A stretch of DNA of 64,000 bases, taken from NCBI GenBank assembly GCA_951230915.1, contig OX579636.1, positions 39,869,912 through 39,933,911 on the forward strand, given 5' to 3'. This DNA is from Antitrichia curtipendula (taxonomy: Eukaryota > Streptophyta > Bryopsida > Hypnales > Leucodontaceae). Below, piece after piece: positions 1 to 13,245 of the stretch (position 1 is the first letter of the stretch; each line of letters opens with the position of its first letter). Both the position numbers and the translations under genes were made by a program. The notes below the pieces were generated by a model. The model saw only the letters and a list, made by a program, of their open reading frames with translations, did no database searches and was not told where the DNA came from.

Positions 1-3000
1 AGTATCCAAATTGACAAGATTTCTTGATTATCAATAAATTTGAAGATTACGGTGGAGTTGACTGGTGTTCAAGGAGCATGAAAAGTTGGAATGGGCCCAA
101 ATTAGGTCTTTTTTTACTCCCTCATTCTTACTTAAGAACCTAGGCTAGTTACTTTCCACATTAAAGTCAACCTCCAAAAGTTAGATTTTAAATTTTTTTA
201 GATTTTAAGTTGACGCTAGCATTCGATGAGTTTATAATCTAGGAAAAGGGTGGAGAGTTTATCTAGATAAGAAATGGCCTTCTAAAGCCAATGGCGCAAT
301 CCATTTGTGATTTGGAGTCTTTCTTCAAAAGTTAGAGTTTAGAACTAGTGTAGAAAGTCAAAAATTGAAGATTAGGATGAAAATCTTAGATGATAAGGTT
401 ATTACGTAGGAAAAGAGGGGGGGGGGGGGGGGGGGAAGTGCCCTTGGAAACATATATAGGGTCACTCATTCTCCTCTCAGTTCACCTTTTATAGTCACTT
501 TTGGCTCATTTTATACTATTGGATTCATTTAGTTGGATTTTGGCCGTTTTAGGTCACATTGCCAATTTTGAGTATTTTTGGAGCATTTTAAGCTCCATTG
601 TTGGTGTTTTTTAATCTTTCTTTGAAGGACATTGGGGTCTCTTCAAAGTTTTCTCTTCCTTACAAATTATTGTGTTTTGTTGTGAGTTTGTTGATGATTA
701 TTATTATCTTGTGTTAATCCTAGCAAAAGCCCCCTCCGTACTTTGGCGATGCCGCTTAGGGGGTCCTCTAGCTCTTGTTATTGGTTTGTGCAATATTAAA
801 TGGAAATTTCTTAAGTGAGAATTCCCCTAAGGTTGTGTGGATGTTGTATGTTACTTTGCTTATATATTAACTTGGATATTGACATGGCATTCCTTGGCTT
901 AACTTTGTTCCTTGATTTTTGTCATTTTCCCTATGACAACAAAGCTCTAGTTTTTCTAGGATTGGAATTCTAGTATTTTAGAACTGATGGCGAAGCTTTG
1001 ACTTTCTATATCTTGGAATGGAAAGAATAGAGAGAATTTCGTCTTGGAATGGAGAGAAAAATACGGCAAAGCCTTAAACTATAGAGTCTTAGAACCCCCA
1101 CCAAATAGTGGTTGTTACCACCTCTCAAAGTTTTGTTTCCAAAAACATTAGTTTCAAAAATCTAAGTTTAGCATCTAAAAATTGAGTGTCAAAAATCCTT
1201 GCTTAGTTCTCAAAAAGTATTGCTATTCAAAATACCCTCTTAAAAGTGACTCTTGGTGTTCTAAAAATCTATTGAGAAGAATTCGTGTTGGGAGAAATTC
1301 CCAACACTTGGAAAAAAGGAAAGCCAAAATTTCCAAACCTGGCCAAGGACCAACCGACTTGGACCAGCTTGTGAAGTCGGGAGGCAAGGCCTTGGCCAAC
1401 TAAACGGCCACGGGCAAAGGGGTCCCACCCAATTGGACCCTACCATGTGTCGGTTGGACTGGGTTGGTTGGTTCATGTTTTCTCTTATTTTGTTGCAAAA
1501 AACTCTTAAACTTTGACAAATATAGCATAGAATTTGTCTTTTAGAAACTAGATAATGGATTAGAAGGGGAGAGAAGAGTAGGAACTAGAAGGAGAAGTAG
1601 TCAAAATAGAACAGTCATCAATCAACATCCTTTCATTGCCAAAAAATACAATTTAGAAGAAAGTAGGAACCTCAAGTAGAACTCCAAAACTCAAACTGCA
1701 AACTGAAGAGATGAAGAGGCAAATTAGAGTTTTAAAGGAGAATTGAGAAGTTGATAAGGTTTAGGAGGAAATCTTAGAGAAATGATTTGAACCATTAGAG
1801 TGAGGATTAAATATTAATTGACTAAGATAGGAGATAGGAGTTCAAAGTTCAATTATTACTCCCTCCTTCCCAAAATGATCTTCTTCTTTGACAAAGTGTT
1901 CTGGATTAAGGTCCAAAATCAATGTTTTTAAATTTGGTTTAGAAATATAAATAAAATATAATGCTCTCCTACATTATTCTAAATTTGAACTTCAAATTCA
2001 ATATAACATTGAAGTTGTGGTGATTTGAAATGTGAGTGTTGTGGACCTTTTTGGAGGAGCACCGCTAGCCAATGGATTATCTAATTCTCGCACTGTCTGC
2101 TGAAATCTTTTGTCTTCCCGTGGAGTGAGATGGAGTTCCCGCCCTCTATGGCACCCTCTTGTTGTTGCCGCATCATGGTTAAAAATACCCTTGCAAGAAT
2201 TTCCGGTGGTTATGCATGTGTGTGTCTTTTGGCAACTGCTCCGAAATAACTATTCCAAAAATAGACGCGTTTTGGCTTTGGAGTGAAGTTAGTGTGATCA
2301 GAAAAGGCCAATTGAAAGATTATATTGACATCTACCTCCATCAAAAGTAGAGTCTAGCAACCCTAGCTACCTTATTGTGTATAATGGTTACACGAAAATT
2401 CTATAGTGACTGGTCCCACAAAGAACTATTTCTGATTAAAAAAACACATTTGTATTCATCATTAGCCAGAGGGAATTTCTTTATAGCATTGTGTGTCATT
2501 TTGCGACTGAGGGAGTATTTTGAAATTCATAATCATTTATTTTATTCCAAATCAAGTCAACCATTGAAATAAATAAATAATTGACAGAAGTGAAATAGTG
2601 TTTGAAGGGGCAAGAGAAGATGGGAAAGAAAAGAAATAAGGAAAAAGGATGGAAGGATAGTTAAACCTAGAAATTAGTTTAGAATCTACAACACTCGTAT
2701 AAAAATCCAAAACTTTATAAAAAATACAAGTGGTGGCATAATTTCAAGAATTGAAAATGGCAAATGGGGAGGATTTTAAAGAAGTATTCGACAACGTCAT
2801 GGATGACATGCAATCTAAGGTAGGCTACTAAACCCCTCTTTTCCTTTTTAATTGACTTAATTAGCAAGTTTTAGAGAGGACTGAGGCCTAAAAGCAAATC
2901 AAACCCTTAGGGAAGAGAGTCTGGTTAAGTTTGAAGTTATAATCTTAAAGTAGGGGCTGGAAAGTTTTCAAAAACATAAAAATACATAGAATTTGGAGTC

Positions 3001-3829
3001 AATATAAAGAAGATATAAGTGGATAAAGTTAGGTAATTAGATTGGATGAAAAACACCTAGGAGCAACCAAAAAGAACAAGACTAGGAATTTAGAAAGTAG
3101 AAACAACTTAGAACTCAAAAATGAAATTAGAAGGTAGTTTTGAAATTTAGCTTAGTAGTAATTAGTGGATGAAGTTTTAAACACTGATTAGCGATTAAAC
3201 TTTATCCATCAATAACTTTTGATAGAAAAAGTCAAATTTAAAGTAAGTTAGCAATTTGGAAAGCTTAGATAAATTTTTTTAAGGAACAAGCATAAAAACT
3301 CTTAAATTAATAACTAACTAGAAGTCATTCAGCATACTAAAGAACAAGGAAAGGGATGGTTAGAACAACCTAAACTTTAGCAAAAGGAAAATTTAGGGAT
3401 AGAATCATCAAGTAGGAACTCAAAGTAACTCAGATATGGTCCAAAATTAGGAAAAAACTAAAAAAAAATAGAAGAAAACAAAGGTTGAAGTTTAGGTTAG
3501 AAAATGGATGAAGTCAACCAAAATTAATCCATCCAAGTTCAAACTTATAATTAAGTAGGGTTTAATAACCTAACCCTACAATACAAAACTCAAAGTCAAA
3601 TAAAATAGGAAACAAGTCTAAAAAGGTGGATGAAGTTTAGAAATCCTTTTAAAGGCTAAACTTCATCCGTTAATATCTTTTGCTAGGAAGGCTAAATAGG
3701 GTTGTATTTTATATATTTGGAAATGGAATGAGATGACCTCACACCTCAAGTAGCTCAATTTAGACTATAACTATCTCCATTCCAAAACCTCTATAGCCTA
3801 TTTAACTTTTGAACTAATTAGGGAAGTAT
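1..3829. other. AT-rich intergenic region, no gene recognised
   Basis: No frame here shows a coherent protein; the open frames are short and compositionally random. Visible items are a run of 19 G at 417-435 and two hairpin-like stretches (about 3163-3210 and 3625-3672) that share a GGATGAAGTTT...AAACTTxATCC palindrome. A slightly GC-richer patch at 2050-2330 may be a decayed transposon, but I cannot place it in a family. Confidence 0.5.
417..435. repeat. poly-G homopolymer tract (19 G)
   Basis: Nineteen consecutive G residues follow AAAAGA and precede AAGTGCC. Such runs are rare in AT-rich plant DNA and prone to length error in sequencing, so the exact length is uncertain. Confidence 0.9.
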
Positions 3830-4842
3830 CACTAGAAGAAAATGAAGGATTTTGCAACTACAAAGAGCAATTGATTTTGAGTTGCATCAAACATTTGAAA
3901 CTGGTGATAATCTAGAGGGCCCCAGTTGCTATGGACAAGTTTTTTAGTCATATTATAATTGCAAGGCAAAATGATATTGTTTCTCATTCAACAACTAACT
4001 TGAAACTTTATCGATGTGCTTTATGACGTGGTTGCTTATGTGGTATTTGCAAATTACGACTTGTCTGTGACTGGTCTGTAACTTCATTGCGATTCATCTG
4101 TGATTTGTTTGCAACTTGTCTGGGACTTATTTGCAACTTGTTTGTGATTTGTATAGTTTATAGATTTCAAAATCTATAAAATGTAAAAAATATATAAATT
4201 GTAGAAATCTACAAAATATAGAAGTCTACAAACTACAAAAATCTAGAATTATATTAACAAAATTTGTTATAGAAGGATACAACTACTTACAAGTCTTGTA
4301 TGTCTAATCTAATGGTACTCTTGACAAGCGATATGGGACAATTGTTGAAACACAATTAGAAAATGATTTGAAAACAACTAGGAAACAATTAAAAGACAAC
4401 TACTAAACAACTAGGAAATGACTACAAAACAATTAGAAAACAACTTCTATCATTTTACAGTTGCAATTGTTTCCTAATTATTTCATAGTCGTAGACGTGT
4501 TGTTTTCAAGTCAAATTCTAGTCAAATTCTAGTTGCAATCTAGTTATTTTCAAGTCAAACTGTAGTCAAGTTTAGATAATATGCGACAATGGAGTTGTCC
4601 ACATTGACAACAATGATGAATATTGGATGTAGAGTACCTCACAGTAATTCTAAATGACAACTCTATTACCTTCCCGTAATCCTACACTTCATTCTACAAC
4701 TACTTTGCATCTACAACAATATACATGTCAAAGTTGGTGCAAATAGAGAGGGATTATAGTCACAGTGCAGTTGTATAGGACACTTAGTCACAAAGTAGTT
4801 GGGTTGAATACCGGTTGCGGCAGACACGTTTCTCTTTTAGTG
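3830..4842. mobile_element. Non-autonomous CACTA-type element, about 1 kb
   Basis: The left end reads CACTAGAAGAAAA and the right end is the complement of CACTAAAAGAGAA, the terminal pattern of plant CACTA (CMC/EnSpm) transposons. The element is flanked on both sides by the 3-bp direct repeat TAT (3827-3829 and 4843-4845), as expected for this superfamily. The interior is repetitive (many variants of TTGCAACTTGTTTGTGATT and ACAACTAGGAAACAATTAG) with no transposase, so it would depend on an autonomous relative. Confidence 0.75.
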
Positions 4843-5032
4843 TATTTTCAATTTGATTGATTTCTTTTGGTTCTCTTGTAACAGTATGAATGTTTAGGAA
4901 TTAGATAAGATACATTACTTGGAAGGTACAATGGACCAATACTAGGCATCCATAGATTAAAATCAACCCTAAAACACTAGAGTCTGATTGTATTTGATTA
5001 TTACCAAGGGTGGGTAAATAAGCACTTACACC

Positions 5033-6043
5033 TGTCTAGAAGAAAATTGAATAGTTATAACAAGTAAAAAAAATTCTATATGAGTCATACACAAATTGGG
5101 ATTTTGGATGCAACAAATTAAAACCTTCTTCTAGTAAACTCTTTAAGATACTTATAAAGAATGGACAATACAAGTATAGAACTTGGAATGTAATTATGAA
5201 GAGATATATCAAAAGTGAAAAGGATATTGTCATGATTAAGGTTCTAAAAGCATCCACCTTTTGTAATACTTACTATTAGTATAGTCAATTTTGTTAAAAT
5301 GGTAGTATTCCATTAGTTTGGCACTTTTTAAAGTTCAAACTGTGTAGCCTAAAATGGTCTGAAATCTATAATAGTTCTAGGTTTCTGAAATCTAAGCAAT
5401 TCCTAGATTTTTATGACTCTATGATTTGAAATCTATAATAGTCCTAGATTTCAACAATCTATACTAGCCCTAGATGTCACTTCTCTAATTTTGTTAATAT
5501 GGCACACATAATACCGCCATTTTAACGAAATTGCCCATTAGTGCATACAAGAATCTGACATGCACTTTTTTTTTTTTAAATCCATTTGAAATTAAAAATT
5601 GTTTAGCATGTCCTACTATAATAAAATGAACCATGAAATAGTGCATCAATATGACTAATTGTATCACATTTAGAGTACAAAACAATATAGGGACTTAAAT
5701 TAAATCCTACAATAACAAATTACCATCACAACAGCATAGGAGTCGCTTCTCACTTACAAAAAAATTGGCCAATGATTCTCTCTTTGCTTGTTGGCCAAAG
5801 ATTTACTCCACTACATAGTACAATGTAACCTTCTAGTTTCTTCATTTCATGCACAAGGAGTTGTTGAAGCCTCACCTTGTAATGTACAAAAACATTGTTC
5901 CAATAGAAAGCCCCAAGCTGGCAGCAAAAGCAAAGGATTCAAAACAATTGGAGTTGAAATTGGTTGAGACAAGAAGACAAAGATGCATTGCAAATGGATA
6001 AGGGGACAATAATGCTACACAAATGAGTAGTCAAGAAGAGGGT
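5033..6043. repeat. Duplicated spacer segment, unit 0 (left part)
   Basis: Starting near TCTAGAAGAAAATTGAA, this stretch aligns by eye with 30828, 42164 and 63222 onwards, the spacers next to the three B3 genes. It contains the signature GTTGTTGAAGCCTCACCTTG near 5860. Unlike the other units, no B3 gene lies beside it in the window. It is interrupted by a MITE (5284-5536) and, on the right, by a CACTA-like element; the homology resumes after 10830. Confidence 0.7.
5284..5536. mobile_element. Old MITE related to the one in the B3 gene 2 intron
   Basis: The left end TCAATTTTGTTAAAATGG and right end CCATTTTAACGAAATTG form imperfect terminal inverted repeats matching the MITE at 40784-41091. The interior also shares TAGATTTC/GAAATCTA palindromes. 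The flanks read ATTAGTATA and ATTAGTGCA; the paralogous empty site near 31214 reads ACTATTAGTGCATTC. This is consistent with a 9-bp target duplication, hence possibly Mutator-type, with two mutations since. Confidence 0.65.
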
Positions 6044-8099
6044 TACTACAAAAAAATGTGTATTTTATGGCTGCAAAAATATAATTGGGATGACTAGCAA
6101 CTACTCGTAGTCACATTCTTAGAGGTCAACACCATGGGAAAAAGTATGACTGCAAAATATCACTTAAGGTCATTTTTTGGCTTTGTATTTCACGGGTGTA
6201 TATTGTATGTCTAATGGGAACCCCAAAGTACTTCATAGGAAATGGTAGGGAACATGTTTGGAGGGTGCTAAGTCATATTGCCAATCATATTTTGCTATCA
6301 TATCCCTATAGTAAGTAACATTTTTTTTTCTTTGGGGACAACCCTTAGAAAATTTGAGCAGAAAACATATTTGGAGAGTGTCTAGTTGTATTTGCCAGTC
6401 ATATTTTCACTTCAATCATATTTTGTAGTCATCATTTTGCGTCAATCAAATTTTGTAGTCACATTTTTTGGTATTTTTCTTTTTTCTTTTAAAAGAGCCC
6501 AAGTAAAAGGTGGGAAATTTAATCCCTAAAGGATCTTTTGTCCTTTTGGAAAATAGTTTTAGGTCTAGGTGGTTCTAGCTATCTCAACTTGTAGTGAATG
6601 ATTTTGAAACTTTTGGGGGATGTACAATTTTGTGAGAGCTTCATCACTAGAAGAAACTCGTGGTTTTTGTATTGGCAAAAAAAATGCGGTATGTTTTCTT
6701 GGACATGAAGACATCATAGAATTTAAACCATTAGGTGATAGAATTGTGGTGGACATTGCAAAGAACTTGTTGATGTGTCAGTGGAAAAACACCTTCATAC
6801 TAGAGCAAATGACTATGTTGTATAAGACATTAAAAAAAGTCATGTTTCTAGAGGCATCACAAAAAACATGAAAGTGCCATGTCCAGAAGGGCTACATTTG
6901 ACTGCGGATAAGTTTCTACAAGTTACTAGGGTGAGGTAAAATGCTAACCGCACATGAAAAAAATAGATGAAGGATAGGCATATGACCACATGGCATACTT
7001 TGCAAAAAAAGAAAATGTGGCACTTGACAACTTAGAGAAGTCACTAGCTTAGAGGTTTAGTATATACATGAAATCAAGGGATATTTTATGGAGGGCTATT
7101 TATCTAATATATTATAATTTAATATATCTATTATTAAAAATAATTCTAAATTGTCATGTATTATATATAATACACTTTTAAGTCCAATTTTTTGGCCCCT
7201 ATAGTAAATGAAAAATTTAGAACTAGTAGATGTTGTGTGATTTTTTTTCCTATTATTGTTTTTTTATCCTTTTCTTTTTTATTCTCTTTCAAACCATTTT
7301 ATATGGTTATTAAAAACTAATGTACACTATGTTTGGACGAATGTACTATGGCCAAACAAGTACATTTATAGATTGTAAACAATGCTTTCTAGTTGGGTCA
7401 AACAACTTACTGCTAATCATCTACAATATATTCTAATGAATACAATGAGTGCAATAATAGTATATTAAAGCAAAATTCATGATAGGTTCTTCAAATTCTA
7501 AATGACTTCAAAGGACTTTATAGATAGTTCTTGAGGCAATTAGAGTCCCTCATCCAAGGTTCATGGATAATTTGGGACAAAAAATGAGTCATTTTTTGTC
7601 CATCTCTTCTTTAATGACTTAAAAATATAGCTACTCTACAAAATTATATTCCTCCACATATTATTGCTTTCCCATATTTTTTCTACATAAATCTAATACA
7701 TAATATTAAATATAATCATACATTAGTTATAATATTCTACATATAATTCTACACACTTTATATTGGATATGGTATTTTTTTAAATTTTAGGTACAATAAA
7801 TATATAATATCCTATCTTAGATCTCAAGTGGTTTCTAATATGCACACTAAGTGACTTCCCCAGCCTAACATATACTATTAGAAAAGAGGATCTGTTTTGA
7901 TATAGATTGAGTTGAATATGGTTGATTTCAACAAATATTTCTACTAAAACAACACATATGTCATTTTAGTTTGGATGACCAATATGGATTGCCTGAACAA
8001 TATAGATTTGTTGAAATGATGAATTCTTATCAACATAAATTGCCTAAATTTTTTTATTTCTATTGATTTGAAATGTTCAATCAAATTATAAAAAATTCA

Positions 8100-8440
8100 T
8101 CCAATGTTAAGTATTTTTTTCAAAAAACTTTGGAGTTTTTTGGAAATCTTTGAGAAATCTATTAGAATCTTTTAAATTCTTAAAATAAATTTAATTTAAT
8201 TTAGAATCATTTGAAATCTTACAATAAATCTTTTAAATCTTTTGGAAATATCTTGGATTTTATTAGAATTTATTAGAATGTAGTGGAATCTATAAAAAAT
8301 TCATGGAAATCTCTTAGGATTTTTTTGGAATCTCTTAAAATCCTTTGGCAATCTATTAGAATCTTTTGAAAACCTTTTTAGAAATCTATTGGAATCATTT
8401 AGAGTCTTTTAAATCTTCCCAAATCTATCAAAATCATTTG
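8100..8440. repeat. Degenerate short tandem repeat
   Basis: About 340 bp built from variants of GAATCTTTTGGAAATCTATTA. The units are too diverged to give a fixed period. It lies inside the CACTA-like element. Confidence 0.6.
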
Positions 8441-8480
8441 GAGTTACCTATAGAGTATGAATTTAGAATTTGAATTTAAA

Positions 8481-9401
8481 CCCCTAAAGGACCATCCTAT
8501 TGAATTTGACAACTTAGCAATTTTGGGCAAGTATGTGTGATTGGAGATTTCCATATTCTTGGCCCAAAATTTAATAGAAGGTTTGGACAAGAAATATCTT
8601 TCAAAATGTGCACTAAAATTCATTTTTGGAAATGTAAGTAAGAAGTTATGGCCTAATATGGATAACAAAAAACCAAATACAAAACCAAATACAAAACCAA
8701 ATACAATTTTATTATCCATTTATATAACCAAATACAATTTTTGTTACCCATTTACAAAGTTCTGAATCATTCTATTTTGATTAATGATAGAGTCAAAAGA
8801 TATTAAGAGTTTGCGTGTATATATGTATTTTCTACTCTAAAATAGACTTTGAAATACTTTATTTTACTCAATTTCAATAATTTTTGAAAAAAATAAAATC
8901 ATAGGATGTAGATTGTTTATTACAACATTGCAACCATTGGAATTGGCAATTTTTGATTCCATAACTAAATTCTTAACAATTTTGTATTTTTAGTCATTAT
9001 CTACTTTCTACTTACTATTTTTTTTTATATGTTATACAATTCTAAATGATCTAAATTTTTTGAAGCATATGGCCAACTTGCCTTGAAGAATGAATCTAAA
9101 GACTAAAGCACCACCATTTAGAACTTTTTTTTTGTACAAATGTGGGCTTGTAAATGAGGTCTAGTTGCACAATTTTTTGCAAGGCCAAAAAAAGGACTTT
9201 TGTGAATTTGAAAGCTCAAATCTTGCAATCCATGTGTTGAAAATTTCTGAATTTTTTTTTGCATGTTTTCAAGTCAGCATACTACAAGATGATATGGTTT
9301 CATATGTTCAAAAATAATTTTTTTCCAAATTTTGATACTTATACTAGAAATGACAATTTTAGAGTGTTTTTGGTGAAAACATAGTCAAGAAATTGTATGG
9401 G
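8481..9401. mobile_element. TTAA-flanked MITE-like element (member E5)
   Basis: It begins CCCCTAAAGGACC after TTTAAA and ends GTATGGG before TTAA. The interior matches the better-preserved member at 49880-50824, for example the stretch ending GTGAAAACATAGTCAA near the right end. The right TIR has decayed. It is nested in the CACTA-like element. Confidence 0.65.
8674..8711. repeat. 12-bp tandem repeat, 3 copies
   Basis: Three perfect copies of AAACCAAATACA, with a further AACCAAATACAATTTT 23 bases downstream. Low-complexity sequence; no coding role seen. Confidence 0.8.
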
Positions 9402-10850
9402 TTAATTAACTTAAATTTTTAATGAGTATGATTTGATTTTGACTGCGGTTTGAATTCCAATGAAATCTAATAACTGTGATGCAAAATTAGAAATTGCTTT
9501 AATTGTTTTTTTTAAATTCAACTTTAAATCAAAGTTTAATCCAAAGAACTTAATGAAAATTCAGACTTTGATTCAAGTCTAATAATTCCAAATCAAATTA
9601 GAAATCAAATTTTAATGCAATTCTCATTCAATTTTCTTTACTATATACTTTGATTAAAGTTCAAACTTATTATTTAATTTAATTTCTAACTTATATTTTG
9701 AAGTGTATTGAATAAGTATATGTAGTGGGTTTTGAAGATTTTTTTGTTATTTAATTTTATAATTTCACTTTTCTAAGAGCAAATTTAAACTATTTTGATA
9801 TTAATTTTAATTTCAATTGAATTCTAAATTTTAAATGATTTTTTAAAATTTTGAACTATTCACAATTCAATTCCAAGCTTTGTATTCAAATTTGAGTAAT
9901 TTAATCCCTACAATATCAAGGCCATTCATCTATTGAAACCATTCAAAATTGCTATTTTAGTCGCATTCATCCATGAAAACAAAATGAATTATTTTTTGGA
10001 GTCAAAATATTGTAAATAGGTCCTATAAGTGTGTGGAAATATACATTTATAGTGTCATTGCAATATGTTTTGCAACGTTATCCACTAATAAATGTCATTG
10101 AGAAAAATCACATCCTTTTTTGCATTGTCTCTCTTCAATATGCTTATTTATTGTGCATCTCAAAAATCATATGTCCTCATTTTTAATTAGATGCAGTCTT
10201 TTATTTAGTTGCAAAACCATATTGATGTATGATTGCAATACAAAATGTAACTATAGTTTATAACAAAAGCTACTATTAACCTTAGTCACCTCAACTACAA
10301 ACCACACACAAATCTAAAATTACAATTCTCATTTATGTAGAATATCACTTGTTTTAATTGCTTGAGTCATCTCTCACAATATATTTTTGCCAAAATATGA
10401 CTGGCTGTAGTCACATAATTCTCATAGTTATGACAAAAATGTGACTCTATATTTTTAAGACTACGATTACATTCAATTATAAAATTACTAGTAACATTCT
10501 ATATAAATTGTCACATTAGCCAAAAATACGACTCACAAGAGTCATAGTCCACATTAGTAAAGATATGACTCATTGTAGTCATATGCCATGTCATCCAAAA
10601 TATGACTTAATGTAGCCATATGTCATGTCAGCCATCCAAAATATGACTCATTGTAGTCATATGCCACGTCAACCAAAAATATGACTATATGGAGTCATAT
10701 GCTTAAGCAACTTATGAAAAGTCATATTGCAAATCATCTACAATGATTTTTGTATAAGTCATATTTGGAGATTTTACATACCACTACAATCATATTTTGC
10801 AATTATAAATTATTGATTTTGTTGTAGTGGATTGAAATAAGGCAGAAGGA

Positions 10851-11634
10851 TTTCATGCACAATGAGTTGTAGAAGCCTCATCTTGTAACATACTATCACA
10901 TTGCTCCAATAGGAAGCCCCAAGTGGACACTAGGACAACAAAGCTAAAGCAAAGGATTTGAAGCATTGAAGCAATTTGAAGCAAAACAAATGGAGTTGAA
11001 ATTGATCGACACTATGTTAGAAACAATGAATCAATGCGAATGGACAAAGAGACAATAATGCAATATGAATAGACAAGGAAAATGTTGAAATAAGGGGACA
11101 AAAAAGCATTCACTACTAGAAAATTGAGTTTTTCTATTGATTTGGTTGTGTTCACCTGGTTCACTTTTGTGTTGATTTGAATAGTAAACTATTGATTTGG
11201 TCATTATTATTCAAAAATCAACACAAAAGTGAACCACATCAACGCAACCAAATCAATAGAAAAACTCAATTTTCTAGTAGTGAATGCATCTTTGTCCCCT
11301 TATTTCAACATTTATTTTGTCTATTCATATTGTGTTATTGTCTCTTTGTCCATTCGCATTGCATCATTGTTTCTAGCATAGTGTCGATCAATTTCAACTC
11401 CATTTGCTTTGTCTCTTTGTCCATTTGTGTTGCATCTTTGTTTCTAGCATAGTGTCAACCGTTTTCAAATCCATTTGCTTTTAATCTTTTGCTTTGCTTC
11501 AAATTACTTCAATGCTTCAAATCCTTTGCTTCACTTTTGTTGTCCTAGTGTCCTCTTGGGGCTTCCTATTGGAACAATGTGGTAATATGTTACAAGGTGA
11601 GGCTTCTACAACTCATTGTGCATGAAATCCTTCT
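10851..11634. repeat. Large imperfect palindrome (inverted duplication of spacer)
   Basis: The left arm (10851-11110) and right arm (11283-11634) are inverted copies of the same spacer sequence: TTTCATGCACAATGAGTTG on the left meets its complement CAACTCATTGTGCATGAAA, read backwards, on the right. The right arm carries an extra internal duplication around 11395-11530. The centre is a 172-bp fold-back (11111-11282), so the whole could fold into a hairpin of about 780 nt. Confidence 0.75.
11111..11282. mobile_element. 172-bp fold-back with CACTA-like ends
   Basis: The ends CACTACTAGAAAATTGAG and CTCAATTTTCTAGTAGTG are perfect inverted repeats, and the inverted repeat continues through CTATTGATTTGGTTG and CAACCAAATCAATAG. 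The flanks are ATT and AAT, inverted rather than direct, because the flanking spacer arms are themselves inverted copies. It is probably a CACTA-derived MITE at the centre of an inverted duplication. Confidence 0.65.
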
Positions 11635-11644
11635 TCTTTTACTT

Positions 11645-11787
11645 TAGTTTTTTTATTGATTTGATTGTGTTGATTTTGATTCATTTTTGATTTCGACAAT
11701 AAAATACTGTAATATTCAAAAATCAATAGAAAAGTGAATCAAATCAATGCTACCAAATCAACATAAAAATTCAACTTTCTAGTAGTG
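11645..11787. mobile_element. Small CACTA-like MITE
   Basis: The right end TTTCTAGTAGTG and interior motifs (CCAAATCAACATAAAAATTC, TTTTTTTATTGATTTGATTG) form imperfect inverted repeats like those of the 11111-11282 element. The left end has decayed and its boundary is approximate. Confidence 0.45.
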
Positions 11788-12318
11788 GTTGCGAATAAAA
11801 AAAGATTGAATTGAGACAACTGACAAGGATAGAAAGTGAATGGACTTAAAGATGGTTGACTATTGATATAGAGAGTTTACATGAAGATGTTTACTAACTC
11901 ACCTATGCTTAGTACTATTTTTTCAAAAAGATACTTTGAAAGTATTTCAATGGTTGCATTAATTAATCAAATTGACCTATTTTTTAAAGAATTATTTCTC
12001 TTCGACTCTAATTTGAAATTTATAAATTTGATATTGTAGTAAATATTATTTCAATTTAATTAACTTAATCCTTAAAGAATGAAGGGGTGACCTTGGAAAT
12101 GATAGCTTTTCATTATTGTGTAAATCATTGGCTTAAGAAATAGCAAAAGCACTCATTGGAAGTCAAACTACTATAGAAGACCTCCCCTTTTCAGATCAAA
12201 ATTATGAGGATAAATACTTATACTTATGTCCTACTAAAATGATTTCATGTCATCCGTAGGACGTTTGGCGTCCATATTGACGTTCAAGGATTTAAACATA
12301 ACAAGCATAAATTACAAT
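11788..12318. repeat. Duplicated spacer, unit 0 (right part)
   Basis: The stretch GAATGGACTTAAAGATGG... matches by eye GAATGGACGTGAAAAGGATT at about 32310 and GCGAATGGACGTGAAAAGG at 43541, so this is the end of the spacer in unit 0. It runs up to the hAT insertion; 12311-12318 (ATTACAAT) is the left copy of the target duplication. No gene is visible. Confidence 0.6.
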
Positions 12319-13245
12319 CAGCGTTCCCTAAAGTGGCGAAAAATCGCTCCGGTTCTACCAAGATTTTGCCCATGCTAAATGTACATAATAGAAATTTGTG
12401 TGAAAACGAAGATTTGAGCAAGTTTTCCCACCTTTGGAACAGAAGGATGCAAAATTGCGGTTTCATCCACTTTACCTTTCGCGTTCATCCGCTGCCGAAC
12501 GGGAATAGGGTTAGCTAGAACTAGACCAAGCGGAAATAGGGTTAGCTAAGAACTTACCTGCGCCGTTGGATCTTCGCGGTGGCGGCTGCATCTGCTCCGT
12601 CAATTTCGCAGCTGTCACGCAGGCTGTCATCTCCCTCGTCTGCTAGGGTTTAGCAGAGGTTTCAATCTGGCTTCCTCAAATTTCGCATTAACTCCAGATC
12701 CTGCATTGAATTTCTTTTGAATGCAAATTTTATTCCCTCGCTGCTCCTGGTTCCTTCGCTTTGAATGTTGGGAGCGCCATTTTGGAAAATTGGTGGCGGA
12801 TCACTGCCACTTCCTTGCTGTTTGTGAAAATTTGAGAGACGTTTGGGATTGGGACTCTCACGCATTCACTGAAAGTTTGGAAATGGAGGCTCGCTCTCTT
12901 CAATGTGTCTTGCATTCTGAAATTTCATGCATTGGGCGCGTGGCGCGGCGTTGCGGGAAGCTGGGGTTTCCGATGTGCATATGAGCATTGCCAAGGCTTG
13001 AAAATTTCAATGCATTCCTGCATTTGCTCTTCTGCGCTGTGCTTGCAATTTGGCAACTTCGGCTCCGACTAGGCGACCACTCCGTGTATTCTGTGACTCT
13101 CTTTCCTCGATGCGTTTGATTATACGTTCCAATTATTTTTTGTTGAGATCAGCTGCTCTGTACTTTCGCTGCTTTGTTTGCTCTATTGTGTTGCGGGTTT
13201 TTGGGGTGGTTTTGGGGGTGGTTTTGGGGGTGCAGGGCTGCTGCG

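Larger units (their letters stand above)
6044..10829. mobile_element. CACTA-like element, about 4.8 kb, no intact transposase
   Basis: The left end is TACTACAAAAAAATG (first base mutated from CACTA) and the right end is the complement of CACTACAACAAAATC. Flanks are GGT and GAT, a degenerate 3-bp duplication. The right subterminal region (10380-10760) holds many copies of a motif like ATGACTCATTGTAGTCATAT, and related CTACTCGTAGTCAC motifs sit near the left end; such subterminal repeats are where CACTA transposases bind. Spacer homology continues on both sides (compare about 63880-63930), which supports an insertion. No transposase frame survives; the open frame at 6620-6871 (83 codons) is unrecognised. 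Confidence 0.6.

Noticed and set aside
10380..10760. CRISPR-like regularly spaced repeats
   Set aside because: Repeats are diverged, unevenly spaced and palindromic; they fit CACTA subterminal repeats in a eukaryotic genome.
13174..13245. Upstream in-frame extension of the transposase beginning MFALLCC...
   Set aside because: It starts at a TTG codon; the first ATG is at 13246 and the extension is a G-rich low-complexity stretch that ends in a likely 3' splice site (TGCAG).
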